Assembly: GCA_002914845.1 (NCBI GenBank)
Contig: JXTC01000002.1
Coordinates: forward strand, 2,839,626 to 2,903,625
Length of the DNA: 64,000 nt
Reading direction: 5' to 3'
Source of the DNA: Trema orientale
Taxonomy: Eukaryota > Streptophyta > Magnoliopsida > Rosales > Cannabaceae
The notes under the pieces are model-generated. The model searched no databases. It saw only the letters and a list, made by a program, of their open reading frames with translations, and was not told the DNA's origin. Below are positions 12,880-24,450 of this stretch, piece after piece. The translations under genes were made by a program, and so were the position numbers. Within the stretch, counting starts at the first letter, position 1, and every line of letters begins with the position of its first letter.

Positions 12880-13419
12880 TGTTATAACAACATATTAGTT
12901 AGGAGTTAGTTAAGACTGCAGCTTAATTACTCTAACTAATTCTTGATGATGTATCAATTAAGTCCTTGATTTCAGGCTCAAAATATGTGACTCGTTCTGT
13001 ATATATATGCTCTGTTTCGAAGGCCAAGAACAGAGTAGAAGAGAGAGTGAAAACATAGTGTGAACTAAGTGTTTATTGAGAGCTTCTACTGTATCGCACA
13101 TGTTACAACATAGGTGATTTCTCTGTTTTATGTTGCAACATCGCCTCTATATTCTGTGAGGTGAGAGATTCATGTTTGTACTATTGAGAGGCTTATAATT
13201 AGTTTGTAGTGAGAATCTTGCTATATAATTTGAGAGTACATGAGGGTGTGATCTTCTTGGTTGATAGTAGATTCGACTAGGGATAAGTTCCCTGTCTTGG
13301 ATATACAGTTTTATATTGAAAACTGGAACCAAGTGTATCGTATTGAGTTTTCTTTCTTGCTCTAGTTTTCCGCATCATTCTTGATTGTTTGATTGGTTTG
13401 GTTGTTGTTTTCACCAACA
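12880..13419 (+). mobile_element. LTR-like block, possible solo copia LTR
   Basis: The stretch starts TGTTATAACA and ends TTTCACCAACA, that is, with the TG...CA and short inverted ends usual for copia LTRs, and has a pyrimidine-rich end before a CACCAACA like those preceding copia primer-binding sites. Length is about 540 bp. I found no matching 5-bp target duplication (TGGGA on the left, no copy on the right) and no internal region follows, so the call and the borders are tentative. Confidence 0.4.
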
Positions 13420-13478
13420 CCCCTCCTTCCCTTGCGGCTTTCCCTTGTCTTTCTCAACAAACATAAAATATGTTTAGG

Positions 13479-14590
13479 ATTGAATACCCTGTTCCATGCC
13501 CCCCTCCAAAATTTTGTAGAGAGTTTGTTATTTACCTCATTAGTTTTGATTTTTTTTCCCATTTACCTCAAATATTACAAATGTTGTTGTGGCTTGCCCC
13601 ACCCATGGATGGCGTTAGAGATTGTTAGGGCAAAATCGTAATTAAACAAGTTAACTTTTTTCATAGCCAGTCTCAAGCCTTGTTATCGCCACACCAAATT
13701 CAATAAATTAAGAATTAGAAACCATAGAATGGAGGAAAAAGGCTATTCTTCTTCAGTAAAAAAAAAAATTCAGATAATTACGGAAACCACAAAACAGTCT
13801 CCCTGAATTTTTTTTTTGTTCGTGAAACTTTGATTTCGTATTGATGCCCATACTTACAGATATTTAATAGTGTTCTCCATTCGCATTCAATGAAATTCTC
13901 TTCCACTATAGAAGACTCTTCCTCCTTAGTGATTTTTGAGTTACATCTACTCTATTGCCAATTTTTCATCTTAGTTGACAATTCCTTCCCTACTGATTTC
14001 AAATGCAAATTTTTCCCTAAATTATAGAGTTTATGCAATATGAACAATAGTTTTTTCTCTTATATTTATTGGCCTTCACATTTGACAATCAAAGCCATTC
14101 CATTTTTGGGGTAAATCATAACAACATTTTGTAATATTTGGGGTGAATGAGAGAAAAATCAAAACAGATGGAGTAAACAACAACTCTCTACAAAAGTCGA
14201 GGGGAATAGGGTGTTTTGGGCCTGTTTGGCACAGCTTTCAAAGATCTTTTAGAGCTCAAAATATCTTTTAGGAGTGTTTGGATGGATTTTTAGAAGATCT
14301 TTTTGTATCCAAAAGATCTTTTTAAAGAAGCATGGACCTACCATCTTTTTTAAGAAGATCTTTTTAAACTTTTACTTTAAAAAGTAAAAGCTATCCCAAA
14401 CAGGCCCATCTCTCTCCTACTTACGGTCTTTACATTTGACAATCGGACTTCGTCCCCATTTTTTAACGCTTTTCTCTTTCTGGGGCAAACCACAACAATG
14501 TTTTGTAATATTTAGGGTGAATGTGAGAAAAATCAAAACTGACGGGGGTAAACTACAAAAGTTCGGGGGGAACAGGGTGTTTTGTCCATA
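13479..14590. repeat. Fold-back repeat region with three related arms
   Basis: An arm of about 120 bp at 13479-13605 (ACCCTGTTCC ... TTGTGGCTTGCCCC) recurs inverted at about 14463-14585, and a further copy in the same orientation as the second lies at about 14108-14217. The last two are preceded by a shared CATTTGACAATC stretch, so they are direct repeats with a period of about 355 bp; the GGGCCTGTTTGG MITE at 14218-14407 lies between them. No coding sequence is recognised. Confidence 0.65.
14218..14407. mobile_element. GGGCCTGTTTGG-type MITE
   Basis: About 190 bp beginning GGGCCTGTTTGG and ending CCAAACAGGCCC, a perfect 12-bp inverted repeat followed on both sides by imperfect AGATCTTTT-rich subterminal repeats. 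This end sequence is common in plant PIF/Harbinger and hAT MITEs. I could not see a clear target duplication, so I do not choose a superfamily. Confidence 0.75.
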
Positions 14591-14751
14591 ATTTTTTTGC
14601 GAAAGGAGTCGAGGTAAAAAGCACCGCCTTGAGAAACTATTTGGAGCCACTCGTTCGTTTCTCCCGCTCGCTCGTCAAAAAGACTCGAGAGATTATAGCT
14701 GGAGCGAGCTTGCAAGGCCGAGGGTCCGACTCTGAGCACCATCCAACATTC

Positions 14752-14778
14752 TCTTCTCTTCTCTTCTCTTCTCTTCTC
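14752..14778 (+). repeat. (TTCTC)n tract in the SDR leader
   Basis: Five to six TTCTC units in the presumed first (non-coding) exon of the dehydrogenase gene. Pyrimidine tracts of this kind are common just downstream of plant transcription starts. Confidence 0.6.
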
Positions 14779-14913
14779 GTCAGGTTTATTTTCTTTTTTC
14801 CTGGAGAAGCCAAATCTTTTTTATCACATTTTCCTACTGTCACTCAGGAAAAGGGACAGACGGTGGAGCTCAGTTGAGAAAGTTCTGGAATCTTCCAGGC
14901 TCCAAGCGTCCAG

Positions 14914-16073
14914 GTAAACCTCTCAGAACCCCAATTAATCTCAAATCTCTCTTTTTTGCACTACTTGAAATGTGACAATTTACTTTTATTTTGGGTTTTT
15001 CCGCAAAAAAAAAAAAAATAATAATAATAATAATAAATCTTGTTTCTTGGTATATTGGGGAGAAATGGTGCTGAAATTCTCCAATTTCGCAGCCGTTGAA
15101 GCCTGTCACTTCTGTTCTTAGGTCCAAATTTTCTTCATATTTTTTTTTTCGGTTTTGGTTTGTGGGTCAATGAATTTGGGCAAAAATTCGGGTTGAAAAT
15201 TATGGGTTTAGTCAGAAAATGCTGAAGGCGGTTCTCATTTTCTGTCTCTAATACTTGAGGAGTATGGTTGCTTTGTCTAATCTTGAGAAGCCTAGTTGAG
15301 TTTCTGTTTGTTTTGGCTTCTTTTGGATGAATCTTATAATGAGTAATGGAGGATGGAAGGCCTTATGAAAGGTTGTCGTTTCGGCTTTGGTCTGGATTAT
15401 TTGGTTGGAATGAAGTAGAACAACTTCTTTTTAGGGTTTTGAGGATAATATGTTGTTTTTATGGGCTAGGCCATTACTATTTGGGGTCTATAGTGGATCA
15501 GCACTTCGGAAGATTTTAAGGACTTTCCTTTCTCATGTTAAGTAAGGGACTGGGGAGCTGTCTATGAACCATGATTCTTTGTTTTTGGAGGTCATGTCGT
15601 CATGTCGTCCTCTTCCCAATATACCGTATCTAGTTCATTAACTGTGAACTTGTTCTCCTCTTTGTCTTCATTTTTTTGTATGCCTGTTGCCTACAATCGT
15701 ACTCCGTAAACTATTGTGAAGCATTTTAATTATTTTATCGCAGGACAATGTAGTAACTAATATACTACAATGTAATTTATCACGTTCGGTGTGCTAAACA
15801 GAGCTCTATGCGTTATTTTTGCCTGCAAGTGATAGAGTCGCTTGATGATATTTGAATTGGTTGATTATAAGTACTCTGTTTGAAGAACTTGTTTTATTTT
15901 AGGCTTTATGCATATATATATGTACACACGTACATGTTTAGATAGATAGATGAATGAAGTTCCAAAATCTTGGTTCTACTTTCTCAACATTGTTTATATT
16001 CGGACCTATTGTCGATTGCCTTTCCAAGTGTTCCAGATTATGACTCTTGGTTAATCAAATTAAATATTGACAG
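14914..16073 (+). other. Probable 5' UTR intron of the SDR gene
   Basis: A good donor (CCAG|GTAAACC at 14914) and an acceptor at 16072-16073 (ATTGACAG|GCC) frame an intron in the leader. A second strong acceptor, GATTTTGCAG, ends at 16140; using it would remove the out-of-frame ATG at 16123 from the mRNA. No other coding potential is seen here. Confidence 0.55.
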
Positions 16074-16198
16074 GCCTTATTTTTAAATTTAAATCGTTAC
16101 AACCACAAGACACTGACAGATTATGAAGTGGATTTTGCAGAAAGAGAACTGTGGGGTTGGAGGAAGCGGTAGAGTTTTGAAAAATCACCATTGGCGGG

Positions 16199-16966
16199 AT
16201 GAACCTGGTGGGGAGCAGAGCATTGGGTGGGGGTCTGAACCCCAAGACCGTACTAATAACAGGGGTGAGCAAAGGTCTAGGGAAAGCTCTAGCCGTGGAA
16301 CTGGCAAAGCAGGGCCACACAGTAATAGGGTGTTCCCGAGCCCAGGACAAGCTGAATTCCCTTCAATTGGAGCTCTCCTCCTCCTCCACCTCCACTTCTC
16401 CTTCTTCAGAACCCAACTCTTCGTCCTCTGACAGACACTTGTTGATCAATGCTGATGTTAGGTCAAATAGCAGTGTTGAGGAGCTGGCGCGCACAGTGAT
16501 GGCAAAGAAGGGTGTTCCTGACATCATAGTGAACAATGCAGGTACAATCAACAAGAACAACAAGATTTGGGAGGTTCCTGAAGAAGAGTTTGATGCTGTT
16601 ATTGATACCAATGTGAAAGGTTTAGCAAACGTGTTGCGCCACTTCATCCCCCTGATGCTTGCGAGCAAGCAGGGAGTAATAGTCAATATGTCTTCTGGAT
16701 GGGGAAGATCAGGGGCAGCACTGGTTGCACCTTACTGCGCATCAAAATGGGCTGTTGAGGGTTTGACGAAGTCAGTCGCAAAGGAGTTACCTGAAGGAAT
16801 GGCAGTTGTTGCACTGAATCCTGGTGTCATAAATACTGATATGCTTGCTTCATGCTTTGGCAACTCAGCTGGGTTGTACCAGACACCTGAATCATGGGCA
16901 GTGAAGGCAGCTACAATGATTTTGAATCTTTCAGCAGCGGATAATGGTGCATCTCTTACTGTCTGA
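16199..16966 (+). CDS. Short-chain dehydrogenase, pterin aldehyde reductase-like
   Basis: A 255-aa classical SDR in one coding exon. The cofactor loop TGVSKGLG is at 21-28, NNAG at 112-115, the structural Asn of DTNVKG at 138, the catalytic Ser in NMSSGWG (165/166), and Tyr179 and Lys183 in YCASK. An Arg in CSRAQDK after the second strand fits NADPH preference. The whole chain follows Arabidopsis At1g10310, described as an NADPH-dependent pterin aldehyde reductase, including GRSGAALVAPYCASKWA and the C-terminal NGASLTV. That enzyme reduces pterin aldehydes, probably as folate salvage in the cytosol; the activity here is inferred. A Ser-rich insert (about 60-77) lengthens the loop before the Asp that caps the adenine pocket, and the first 15 residues extend beyond the Arabidopsis N-terminus. 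ATG 16199 has G at -3; no in-frame ATG lies upstream. Confidence 0.92.
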   Translation: MNLVGSRALGGGLNPKTVLITGVSKGLGKALAVELAKQGHTVIGCSRAQDKLNSLQLELSSSSTSTSPSSEPNSSSSDRHLLINADVRSNSSVEELARTVMAKKGVPDIIVNNAGTINKNNKIWEVPEEEFDAVIDTNVKGLANVLRHFIPLMLASKQGVIVNMSSGWGRSGAALVAPYCASKWAVEGLTKSVAKELPEGMAVVALNPGVINTDMLASCFGNSAGLYQTPESWAVKAATMILNLSAADNGASLTV

Positions 16967-17850
16967 TGAATGTAGTATCTCCTAAAGAGAATAGAGTTAG
17001 CAATGCATATACCAAGTAGTACCTAGATTGTAATTTTTAAGATACTTGACATATAATCATATATGTATCAAGTATTGCTTTTGTTTTTGGGTGCATTTTA
17101 CCCTTTTGGAAACTCCTGAACAACCAAGGGAAAGCAAATTTTGTGAGCGATGCAATGGAGGATGTGTCGTTAAATGTTGTTGGAGTTTCTTAATATTTCA
17201 ATTTCCAGTTTCGGATTTGTTGGAAATTGGTATTATCCTTGTCTTTTTAACAGGAGGGTGTTAAAAAACTCGACAATTCTTTCAACACTCCAAATCTCAT
17301 GTTGACTGCTACACAAACAAACCCTCGTGGGGCCTCCATTACTGAACAGCATAATACTCTTCTACAGTGAATAGTCTTTTTCACTTCACAATTATGCCAT
17401 AGCTTTTTACTATTTTTTGACAAGTGAAACCTTAGCCGTTTCATTTATTTGAGAGTAGTTTCTGGCTCTATTTTATAATGTCTATCAAATTCAGGCTAAG
17501 AAAGGATAGGAAGCAGAACAGAATTCCATTGTTGATCATTTTGTTTTTCAGTAACAGTTATCAAAGTGAAGAAACTTCTCTATATCCATTGTTGTATGAC
17601 TATACGTTGAATCTGTATCTGTTGTTGCAATTTGCAAAGGATGCTGCATTTATCTTTAAGTGCATTCAAATAACAATTATCATTTTTTCCTTGAAAAATA
17701 GATACTACGTTTAACATGATCGTTTGATTATGGCATGCAAATTGCAATGCCCACCAGGGGATAAATACAAATTCATTCTCTCTAGACTGAATTTGACATA
17801 CTAATTAAAAAATATTGATTACCTTTTCCCAAGATTAAAGTTGTACATTT
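16967..17850. other. 3' flank of the SDR gene
   Basis: Presumed 3' UTR followed by spacer. No further gene is supported; the frames at 17046-17264 and 17478-17714 have no recognisable domain. Confidence 0.5.
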
Positions 17851-18080
17851 AGGTCATGTTTACTAATCCATAATGGACCGGGAAGAAAATGAAAATTAAG
17901 AAAGTGATTTTATTTCTCTTCCATTGCTTATCTATTTGGAGCATACTGTTTTAGAGAATCCTTCACATAGTTACTTAAAATTTAGAAGGGTGACTCAATT
18001 TTTGGTTCTTCTTATTTTTTTTTAAATCCATTTCCATTCTCTTTCTCTTTCTTTTCATTACGAATTAGTAAACACGACCT
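17851..18080. mobile_element. Small MITE between SDR and TGD2
   Basis: About 230 bp with inverted ends AGGTCATGTTTACTAATCC on the left and AGGTCGTGTTTACTAATTC on the other strand at the right. No coding sequence. The target duplication is not clear. Confidence 0.65.
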
Positions 18081-18220
18081 AGTATACAAATTGAAGTTAA
18101 TAGTTTTTTTTTTAAAAGGTATATAAGACTATTAGTTGATATGCCAAATCTAAAAACTGTTATACTGCTATTTAGCTATAAGGAAAAAAACAATATCTAC
18201 TAAAATGAAGTGTAGAAAGG

Positions 18221-18530
18221 GGGAAAATTGACCTGGATTGTACTAATTTGACACAAAATGACTTTTTTAGTAGTCTTTTTTAAATTAATGTAGTGTCACA
18301 AATTGAGTGACGAGAGGTTACACAATTTGTAACTATAAAATTAGGACTTTTCTAAGACTAATCAATAGTCACAAATTGTGTGATTCTTAGTCATATAGGG
18401 TCATAAAACACTAAAATACTACTAGAAAAGTCATTTTTCAAAACACTACTTTTTTTTTTTTGAATTCTCTAAAAATTACTACTAAAAAAATCATTTTAGT
18501 CAAAATTACTACTATTTATACCAATTTCCC
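18221..18530. mobile_element. MITE just upstream of the TGD2 leader
   Basis: About 310 bp with long imperfect inverted ends: GGGAAAATTGAC ... ACTTTTTTAGTAGT on the left and the complement of ACTACTAAAAAAATCATTTT ... CCAATTTCCC on the right. It also has an internal inverted pair around TCACAAATTG. It ends roughly 100 bp before the pyrimidine-rich leader of TGD2, so it may lie in the promoter. Confidence 0.7.
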
Positions 18531-18794
18531 TAAAAAGGGACAATTTTTGTATCATGAAGCTCGTTCTGTCAACAGGCCAAATGTGTTGGTGCGGCCCATT
18601 TCGTTCTCTCCCCATTTTCTCTCACAAATCACAAACTAAAGAGTCTCTCTCTCTCTCATTTCCACCCTCTCTCTCTCGAGACTGAACTCCAGTCCAAGGG
18701 GGGCTAGCCTTGTTTTATCGTCAAATCGAAAACCTCAGCACTTATCTTATGTCCCACAAAATTCTGGGATTTCTCAACCTCAAACCCTAACCAG

Positions 18795-19074
18795 GTAAAC
18801 CTAACAAAACTCTACTCTTATTATTAATAATACTCATATTATTTTTTCAAATCAATGAATTGATTCTTAAGTATATAGAACCTTAAAAACTTACTTTGAA
18901 ACTTTTTTTATTTGTTGATGCCATAATTGCTTAATTACCAAGATATGTAATAGAGACCCTTAGAAATGGATTAAGTTTTATTATTATTTTAATTCCTCTT
19001 CTATTGGTAAAATCTTGCCAAATGTTGTAAAAATCAAGCTGTTCATGGTGATTTTTTTTCCCCTCTTATAACAG
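18795..19074 (+). other. 5' UTR intron of TGD2
   Basis: Donor CCAG|GTAAACC at 18795 and acceptor CCCCTCTTATAACAG ending at 19074, with a T-rich tract before it. The preceding pyrimidine-rich block from about 18600, with (CT)n runs, looks like the first leader exon. Two small upstream frames lie in the second leader exon: 19089-19106 (six codons with stop) and 19132-19170 (13 codons with stop). Confidence 0.65.
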
Positions 19075-19220
19075 TTTAGGGTTTAATAATGAATTGGATT
19101 GGTTGAAGTTCAAGCTGCTGCTCAAGCCTAAATGCGAGACCTGTTTCAAAGGCCATTTGAATCTTTGTAAAAGCCTAAGGCCATTTTTGCATCTTTTGCT
19201 CAATTGGGTAGTTTAGAAAA

Positions 19221-20728
19221 ATGGTTGGGAATCCTATGGTTCAGGTTTCTACATGCTCAACAATATTATTTTCGCCACTGGGTACTGTCCAGCGCCGTTC
19301 TTCGAATCGTTTGCCTTATCTTCAGTCTAGATCACGAAGAAAAATTGCTCAGATTAGTGCTACGTCCTCTGATACTGGACACGGCCAACCACCCTCCTCG
19401 GAGAAGAAGAATCCGCTTGCAGTTGTTTTGGACGTTCCGAAGACTGTTTGGAAGCGAACTTTACGGCCATTAAGCGATTTTGGTTTTGGTCATAGGAGCA
19501 TTTGGGAAGGTGGGGTGGGGTTGTTTTTAGTTTCTGGTGCAGTTATTCTTGCTCTCAGTTTGGCTTGGTTGAGGGGTTTTCAAATGCGGTCTAAATTCAG
19601 GAAGTACTTGGCTGTGTTTGAATTTGCACAAGCTTGTGGTATTTCAACTGGAACACCTGTGAGGATTAGAGGGGTGACTGTTGGTAATGTTGTCCGAGTA
19701 AATCCTTCCTTGAAAAATATTGAAGCAGTGGTTGAGGTGTGTTTTTCATAACGCTTCTTGTTTTAATTGAAGTCTGAAATTGCTTCTTTTTTTTTTTTTT
19801 TTCCAATTTGAAAACAAAGTTATTAAACTATATCTTCATTGCTTTCTTTAGTTTTTGTAATATGGATAACTTTTCTTTGTAGGTTGAAGATGATAAAATA
19901 GTCATTCCTCGGAATTCTTTGATCGAGGTAAACCAGTCAGGTCTTCTTATGGAAACAATAATCGACATTACACCTCGAGATCCAATTCCAAATGCTTTAG
20001 TTGGACCTCTTGATCCAGAATGTGTCAAAGAAGGTCTAATTGTGTGTGATAGGCAAAAGGTAAGGGGACATCAAGGAGTAAGTTTGGATGCATTGGTAGG
20101 GATATTTACCCGCCTTGGACGTGATGTAGAGGAAATTGGTATTGCCAACACTTATACACTGGCTCAACGAGTTTCTTCTGTTATTGAAGAAGCAAAGCCA
20201 CTGCTTACAAAGGTGTGATGTGCCCTTCTGATCTTATTCTATATAGTTGGTATCTGTTCTTTTTGCTCTTCTTAAATGGAGCTTGTGAGCGCACAATCAA
20301 ATTATTTAAATTTGTCATTTTTCATTGAGATAGCCATTTTTTGAATTCTACCTGCATTTAATAACGAGCTATAAATGAAAATTTCTTGTATACTTGGGCC
20401 AATTACATTTCAAGTGTGCAATTGTCATATTAGTTCAGGGAATAAAAAAGGCAGAATTTTCTGCAAATTTCCTTTTATTCAATTTATTTCTTAATTCAAG
20501 ACAAATTTGAAAAGCTTACCATTTTTTAATGTATATATTTATTTATTTATTTATAGGCTTCAGGTATACCATAATACCAGTTCGCTTCAGATGCTTTAAA
20601 TTTAAGTCATTTAAATGTACTGCGTACTTCAAGTGCTTCCTGTTATTCAATTTACTTGAAGTGCGAGTTCGAGTGTGTGTGCGAGCACGAGTGCGAGTGC
20701 GAGTGTGTGTGTGTGTGTGTGTGTTTGT

Positions 20729-20773
<45 letters not shown>

Positions 20774-23185
20774 ATTAGTCCAGTGAGAGAGAGAGAGAGT
20801 AGAATTAGTCAAGCAGCTTGGGTTCCCCTTGCTGAAGGAAGACCCCTTCTAGGACTTTCCATTTTACCGTGCATGCACATTCTCATGTACATATATTTGG
20901 ATTTGATGTAGTGATGTCTCAGATCGAAGCCATGGCTGAAGATATTCAACCTTTGCTAGCTGAGGTTCGTGATAGTGGCCTTCTTAAAGAAGTTGAAAAT
21001 TTAACCAAAAGCCTTGCACAAGCCTCTGAGGACGTGAGGTGAACTATCCAAATCTAACCTTTATTACTTGCTATCTCGATTTTTAGTCTTTATCTTCAAT
21101 GTTCTATTCTTCTCCTTTAAGAATATAATTTTATCTGGCAAGGTCTTAACTTGGTTCAGATATTTCAGAAGCTTTTATTGTTTTCTTGATTTTTTGTTAA
21201 AGAATTTAGATTCTTCTATTGGTGATTTTGAGAAATTAATTTGTGTATTTACTATACTTTCCTTTGGGATATAGTGTTATCTTTAGTTCCAACTGTTATC
21301 ATGTCTTTCAGACTTTTAGTTTCTTTTTAAGTAGTTCACATGGCATCTATATTCTTTATTTACCTTTCTATTAAGAGTTAAAGATCTCTGCATATCATTA
21401 TATAGACCAAAGAGTTTAAAGTCAGGTTTGAAGTTTATTCCTCTTAACTGTTCCCTACTTACTTTTTTGTGATGTTTAATTGCTAGTTAGCATTTTTCGT
21501 GAAATGAGAGCTAGCTTTTCTTTCCTTGTTTCTTTTTTGATATTTTACTTATTGGTTTGGTGGTATCAAATCAAAGATGCATCACTTTTAGCTTTCCTCT
21601 CATCCTCTGCCACAGCCAGGTTCAATTCAAACATTTTCTGCAATCTTCATTGGACTCTGGTTTATAGACTACCATCATTACTCAGCTCAATCTACTTTGA
21701 GCACTCGAATAATCCATCACTCCTATACATATTTTCTCCAACTGTATGGTTTTACCATGTGCACTTTTAGCTGTTGTTTATCTCGATGGGTTGTGCTACT
21801 TTCTTGAGATACTGATGTGTAGCTTTTGACTATTGTTAGATGAATGGACTATACACATTACTTGTAGAACATAAATAAATATTAAGAGTCTGATTGTATG
21901 TTTGGGAAAATTGAGACTGCAGTAGTGAACCTCTTCTCCAGTTTCTATCCAGAAATGCCTAGTTTGAGAAACTGTATTATGTGAGGTCTTTACATTGTTT
22001 TGAGGTGACCTTTTAAAAGCTTTGGTCAGGATTTATTTGAATCTTGTGCAATTTTAATATATTAGACCAATTTTTATAGATGGATACAGTGTCCAATGCG
22101 TAATCCAAATCTAACTATAATAAAGCAAAATAGATATTATTACACACAGGTTTCGTTTCAATGGTGATTTGAATCAAATATATTTCCATGCACATCCCTA
22201 CTACCCCAGCAATAAAAGCTAATTTGAGTTACCTTTTTGTATTTTTTCCTTTTGTGTCTTATTTGTTTCGTTTGGTAATCATGTCACAATACATTGAGAA
22301 AAATCATGTTGAAGATAAAGAAAAAACAATAAATGTTTCACATCATGGATTTATTAACAAAAAGTATTTCTAACCTCTTTATCTGAGAAGTTTGCTTTTC
22401 CAAGTTCCAATAATTTATTGTAAGGTTGCTTATTTAGAAGTTCATGATCTAATGGTAACTACCTAAGACTTGGGAAAAGGAAAAGGATTACGTAACAATA
22501 GGATTTTTTATTTGTGAATTGAAATTTTTTCATGAATTCGTATTCAATCGCAAAGAATTTGTGATCCTGGATCAAATTCAGATGATTGTATAGGTAACAC
22601 GATTCGTTTTTTCATTGATGCCTTAATGATCGGTTAGATTTTTCCTTTTTGATACTTTGCCCAATGCAAGTGTAAAAGGCTTCGTTTGCCATGGAATTGA
22701 GATATTCAAGGGGAAAAGAAAATTTTATTGCTGCTTCTGTGTGTGTGTGTGTGTGAAGTATGATCCAGTTTCGGGCTTATAATCATATGGAGTGTTGTTC
22801 TGTGCAGAAGAGTGCATTCATCTATTATGACCCCTGAGAATACAGAACTGATTCAGAAGTCGATATACACGCTGATTTTTACTTTAAAGAACATTGAGGT
22901 AAGATCCTGGCCACAAATGCTTTACATTTCTGCATAAGTGCATAATTGGTAATATCGATGATATCTTCAAAGTATAATTTTTCCATTCTGTTTTGTTTAT
23001 TTATTTATTTATTTTTATTTTCCATTAATTTTTCCGTTCTGTTTTGCTTATTTATTTATTTATTTTTATTTTCCATCTTTCCATCTTTGCAGAATATAAG
23101 CTCTGATATCCTTGGTTTCACTGGTGATGAGGCTACAAGACGAAATTTGAAATTACTTATCAAGTCCCTCAGTAGGTTACTATGA
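19221..23185 (+). CDS. TGD2: TGD2, chloroplast inner-envelope MCE protein
   Basis: Five coding exons: 19221-19736, 19883-20212, 20923-21038, 22808-22898, 23093-23185, all with GT-AG borders and joining in frame to 381 aa, the length of Arabidopsis TGD2. Residues 1 to about 45 are Ser/Arg-rich with few acids, as in a plastid transit peptide. One membrane segment lies at about 96-115. The MCE domain follows (about 125-205, with GISTGTPVRIRGVTVGNV), then a helical tail ending SDILGFTGDEATRRNLKLLIKSLSRLL. TGD2 binds phosphatidic acid and is the substrate-binding part of the TGD1-TGD2-TGD3 ABC transporter that brings ER lipid precursors into the chloroplast; this is established for Arabidopsis and inferred here from near-colinear sequence. 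Introns 2 and 3 are long and T-rich; intron 2 carries a (GT)n/(GA)n microsatellite. Confidence 0.95.
20670..20800 (+). repeat. Compound (GT)n/(GA)n microsatellite in TGD2 intron 2
   Basis: An imperfect GAGTGCGAG/GTGTGT stretch runs into about ten GT units and then about 17 GA units, with a short second (GA)n after AAGAATTAGTCCAGT. It lies about 120 bp before the exon 3 acceptor and should vary in length between individuals. Confidence 0.85.
22979..23078 (+). repeat. 50-bp tandem duplication beside the exon 5 acceptor of TGD2
   Basis: Two head-to-tail copies of about 50 bp (TTCTGTTTTG, then (TTTA)n, then TTTTATTTTCCAT) lie immediately before the acceptor TTTGCAG at 23092. The duplication lengthens the pyrimidine/branch-point region of intron 4. 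Confidence 0.75.
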
Positions 23186-24450
23186 AGTTCGTCGAAAGGA
23201 ACTAATCATTGTAGCTTAAGATAGCATCATTGGTTGTAGAAACTCGAACTGGCTTCCAGGTGCCATTGATATAGAAGTGATAAAGTAAAGCGATGCCGTC
23301 TTTTTTGGTTTTTCGGCGGAAGTGTGTGATTCCTTAAAGTTTATGTCCTGTCATTTTAGTTGCACTTGCACAGAAAAGCTTCGAGTATAGAGCTATATTT
23401 TTCATTCATCTTTCTGGTTACTCAAGTTCTTTTGATGTTTTCTCATAACCCATTCGGACACATATTAGCTTATGTCCCTCTATGCCAGAGGCCTTGTTGC
23501 TCCCCAAAAACCATTTTTTTAAGTTGCAAAATGTGCTTTCTGACTGATCATCTTGAGATCTCTATTTGTTGTTGTGGGTTCCCTTTTCCATCTAAATGTC
23601 TTTTTTTGCAGTGTTCTCTAAGACAAGCAACATCTATTGGATTTTTATGGTTTCTTGTCCCATTTACATGTTTCTGGGAAGCTTCCTTGTGATGTGCCTT
23701 TTGAAAAGGTGGGTGATGCTAGTCAATCTCTGTTTCAGTTGACACTAACTTCTCTGTTTCAGTTGACACTAACTTGAGCTTTCCTACTTTCATCTGTGTC
23801 ATAGGACTTGTAACCTTGCAGGATTTGTTGCTGTGATCTAAACTATTTTCCAATGTTTGCTAGCTTAAATTTTATTTTTATTTTTATTAAAAAAAAAAAA
23901 GGAACATCTGAATATGGGTCCCACAGCACTGTGGGTGCGTGAGAGATCCTTAGAGCATCTCCTATGCATGTGCTATTCTAAATTTGGCTAGTTGTTAGCA
24001 TATGCCATCTTGGCGTCAAAGTTGGCGTTGTCAAGCTTACAACATTCTAAATTTTCTAGCACGTGTCAATTTACAAATTTGCCACTAGTCATTTTCATTT
24101 ACCATTTTACTTTTGACTTTGGTAATAATATAGAACTTTCACTGCCAAATTTACATCCCTGTTTTTGTTTTTTTTTCATATTTGTCATCTGTACGCCATT
24201 TTTCTTTACCATCTTGTGACATAACTAGTATTGCAAAACATGTCCACATCAGAAGTGTTTATGTCATTTTCTTGTGAAAGATAGCTTAGAACTAATTATT
24301 GATTTGATTTATCAAGTATTCCAATATTAAATTACGTTAGTTCATGGCGTATGTAATGGTTAGTCGTTGGATGTGAGTGTCATAGGCTACTAGTAGGTTT
24401 TAAGGAGGGAAAATGATACTTTAAAAGAAACTAGAAGCTTAAATTTTAGA
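23186..24450. other. 3' flank of TGD2
   Basis: Probable 3' UTR in the first few hundred bases, then T-rich spacer. The frame at 23360-23692 is not a recognisable protein. A short direct duplication (CTCTGTTTCAGTTGACACTAACTT) is at about 23727-23775. No gene is supported. Confidence 0.5.

Noticed and set aside
20529-20812. Frames of 85-89 codons rich in Val-Cys-Arg or Ser-Leu
   Set aside because: They translate the (GT)n/(GA)n microsatellite in TGD2 intron 2.
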